A program made the translations under genes and the position numbers. Under the pieces are notes generated by a model. That model had not been told where the DNA came from, did no database searches, and worked only from the letters and a program-made list of their open reading frames with translations. From an uncultured Planctomycetaceae bacterium (lineage in GTDB: Bacteria > Planctomycetota > Planctomycetia > Planctomycetales > Planctomycetaceae), in assembly GCA_937919915.1 (NCBI GenBank), contig CALFOL010000305.1:1-37247 (forward strand): a stretch of DNA of 37,247 nt, written 5' to 3'. The first letter of the stretch is position 1, and every line of letters begins with the position of its first letter. Positions 35,241 to 37,247 of this stretch are shown piece by piece.

Positions 35241-36892
35241 GCGAGGACTCTCGATGGTCGTCTTTCGCTCCGCGAAAGAACGATACGGCACGCTCTTTCG
35301 CGGAGCGAAAGGCGACCAACTGCAGTAAGTAGGCCGGACCAAGGCCGCCGTATGTGCCGGAACAGCACAAACCAGGTCTTCGCGAATCGAGACTCTGTCA
35401 CGGAGAGTTGTTCTCCGCCGACGTTCGCCGTTCCGGCATTCGCCCTGGTTTGCTCGGTCCGGCCTACGACTCCCCATTGCGTACCAACGGTCGCGTTCTT
35501 GTCCGTGGCTGAATTCGATAATTGTTTCTTCGCTCCCGGCTTCTTCTTTTTCTCCGCCCCCTTCAGCATCACCGGGATCCCTTCCCGCGCATTCGGCACG
35601 GGTGACACGATCACCTTATCGTCCGCCGACAAGCCGCCACGGCTGCGATCAATCAGCGCCTTGCCATTCTGTGTGCACACAATTTGAATTTGTGCCATGT
35701 GTAACTTGCCGTCACGCATCAGCCACAGTCGTTTCCCCGGACGCACGGCCGTTTCATCGACAGACAGCATCGGCGTTGGTGCCGCCGCCTGGAGTTCGAC
35801 GGATACGAACATCCCACGCACCAGTGCCAGCGGTCGCGAGTTGTCACCGGACGGAATGACGTCCGACTGACGCGGCGCATCAACGACAATGCGGCAGGGC
35901 AGCGTGCGAGTTTTCTCATCCAGCCCGAGTCCATCCTGTCGGTCAAGCACGCCCTGCCAGGTGAATGTTCGTCCGCCGCGTTCGTAACGGATCGTGGCTT
36001 CCAGCGGCGGCAAGGCGTAGGCGGATTCTGAGGTTTCGGTCTGATCGTCGCCAAGCTGTTGAGACAGCACGATGTCGGCGTCCTGGTTTCGCAGGCTGCA
36101 TAACACTTCGACGGCCGACGTGTCTTCGATGACGGCCAGCGCCGTTCCCGCGCTGACAACACTGTCCGCTTCGGCCGACACAGCAATGACGACTCCGGCA
36201 AACGGCGCTTTGATGTCCGTTCGTTCCAGATCGAGTTCCGCCTGTTTCAGTTGCAGCTTGTTCAGTTCCGACGTTTGTTTCAACGTTACCAGTTGGGCCA
36301 CTGTGTTCCGCGCCGTGTTTTCGAGGTCGGTCAGCTTTTCTCGGCTTTCCAGTTCCCCACGTTTGACGCGGTCGAGATCTGCTTCTGTGCCGGCTTTGGT
36401 GGCCAGCAGCCGCTGTATCCGAGCCACCTCGCGCTGTTCGAGTTCGACGGTTTCGTTTGCAAGCTGTACCAATCGTTCGGTGTTGGACAGTTCGACTTCC
36501 AGTGCCTTCACCATCGCCGCGGATTGTTTGATTTGTTGCTGCAGTTGTTCGATCGTAATTTCGAAATCGCGTCGATCGATTTTGAACAGCGTATCGCCGG
36601 CGTCAACATAGCGGCCTTCCTGCAGTCCGTCCGCTTTGAATACGATTCTTCCGGAAACCTGAGATGCAATCTGCAGTTCTCGAAACGGCACCGCGACGCC
36701 AGTGGCCTTGATGCTGATACCTCCCGTGTGTTCGACGGGTTGCACAACGGACACTATGGTCGCTTTGCTGGAAGGCGGTTTCGGCGGTTTCCTTGGTGGT
36801 TGCTTACCGAGCAAAAGGAAGGTGTAAACGGAACCTCCGAGGAGCAACGCAGGCAACAGAAAGTTCAACAGGATCGAGGTGAACCGTTTCAT
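35237..36892 (-). CDS. Periplasmic adaptor (HlyD/RND membrane fusion) protein with a repeat-derived C-terminal tail
   Basis: 551 aa; ISIKATGVAVPFRELQIASQVSGRIVFKADGLQEGRYVDAGDTLFKID; LERTDIKAPFAGVVIAVSAEADSVVSAGTALAVIED; the last ~75 aa are encoded by the repeats at 35256..35467. Confidence 0.92.
   Translation of the reverse strand: MKRFTSILLNFLLPALLLGGSVYTFLLLGKQPPRKPPKPPSSKATIVSVVQPVEHTGGISIKATGVAVPFRELQIASQVSGRIVFKADGLQEGRYVDAGDTLFKIDRRDFEITIEQLQQQIKQSAAMVKALEVELSNTERLVQLANETVELEQREVARIQRLLATKAGTEADLDRVKRGELESREKLTDLENTARNTVAQLVTLKQTSELNKLQLKQAELDLERTDIKAPFAGVVIAVSAEADSVVSAGTALAVIEDTSAVEVLCSLRNQDADIVLSQQLGDDQTETSESAYALPPLEATIRYERGGRTFTWQGVLDRQDGLGLDEKTRTLPCRIVVDAPRQSDVIPSGDNSRPLALVRGMFVSVELQAAAPTPMLSVDETAVRPGKRLWLMRDGKLHMAQIQIVCTQNGKALIDRSRGGLSADDKVIVSPVPNAREGIPVMLKGAEKKKKPGAKKQLSNSATDKNATVGTQWGVVGRTEQTRANAGTANVGGEQLSVTESRFAKTWFVLFRHIRRPWSGLLTAVGRLSLRERACRIVLSRSERRPSRVLA
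35256..35317. repeat. REP-like hairpin, 'CTTTCGCTCCGCGAAAG' family
   Basis: GGTCGTCTTTCGCTCCGCGAAAGA (35256..35279) - 14 nt - TCTTTCGCGGAGCGAAAGGCGACC (35294..35317): 24-bp arms, one mismatch; each arm is itself palindromic. Confidence 0.9.
35329..35467. repeat. Inverted-repeat element with 12-bp perfect ends GTAGGCCGGACC
   Basis: GTAGGCCGGACC (35329..35340) and GGTCCGGCCTAC (35456..35467); internal shared GCCGGAAC and CAAACCAGG blocks. Confidence 0.82.
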
Positions 36893-37043
36893 CGGTGGCT
36901 TCGGCAGGAATGAGCAAGGCAGGCGGGCAAATCATCTGCAGAAACCAAGCCCGTGTCACGCGAGAAAGCCGACTTCGCGGGGCAATCGCTGGCGAAGGTG
37001 GGATTCTATCGTTTGGCGGGTCGTTATGCTGGCAGCGATGGGC

Positions 37044-37178
37044 GCGGGTCTCCTGACGTCTCCTGACCCCGCCCTGTCTTTAACCGAAGGTCTCCACTTG
37101 CATGGCAGCATTTCTCTGGCCTGCTCGTGCGCGCGGGAGAGACCTTCGGTCAATCATGTGCGCGGTCGGGAGACCCGC
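37044..37178. repeat. Nested two-block inverted repeat (GCGGGTCTCC...ACCGAAGGTCTC)
   Basis: Left arm GCGGGTCTCCTGAC...TTAACCGAAGGTCTC; right arm, reverse complement, GCGGGTCTCCCGACCGCGCACATGATTGACCGAAGGTCTC; also a tandem 10-mer GTCTCCTGAC x2 (37048..37067). Confidence 0.82.
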
Positions 37179-37247
37179 ACGCAGCGCGGACTTACAACCG
37201 CGGCTCACCTGTTACTCGGGAATCGCGAAGCTAAGGCTTTGGGACAG

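Noticed and set aside
35241-35477. 79-aa N-terminal extension of the RND ORF
   Set aside because: Encoded by the repeat elements in a second frame while HlyD uses the other; the ATGA-overlapping ATG at 35240 begins a normal RND N-terminus.
1-37247. CRISPR array, tRNA, rRNA, prophage or IS transposase
   Set aside because: No regularly spaced direct repeats, no recognisable tRNA/rRNA sequence and no transposase, integrase or phage structural motifs found by reading.

Overview
This is a 37.2-kb high-GC bacterial window whose gene content is typical of Planctomycetes (lineage inferred from gene families only). The left third is a minus-strand cluster: PSD1 cytochrome/DUF1549/DUF1553 - DUF1501 - PSD1 - CxxCH/squalene-cyclase-like toroid protein - DUF1501 - alpha/beta hydrolase (cut by the window edge and missing from the ORF track). 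The rest contains a molybdopterin oxidoreductase, two Uma2-family paralogs, a SWIM/SNF2 helicase, a GntR-ABC ATPase-ABC permease operon, a PVC-type dehydrogenase/HEAT/cytochrome c protein, an SDR, an RlmI-like methyltransferase, Ung, a PDZ lipoprotein, a ferritin-like diiron protein, MnmA, and an HlyD-RND efflux pair. The most unusual signal is between and at the edges of genes. At least ten distinct families of palindromic or inverted-repeat (REP/BIME/MITE-like) elements occupy many gene junctions. At two junctions with 4-nt start/stop overlaps (ATGA) the elements lie inside open reading frames and appear to be translated, as an N-terminal extension of a PSD1 protein and a C-terminal tail of the HlyD adaptor. 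A second candidate system is the PSD1/DUF1501 module, in which two paralogous PSD1 proteins carry different putative carbohydrate-binding inserts at the same position. All assignments come from reading the sequence; no database search was run.
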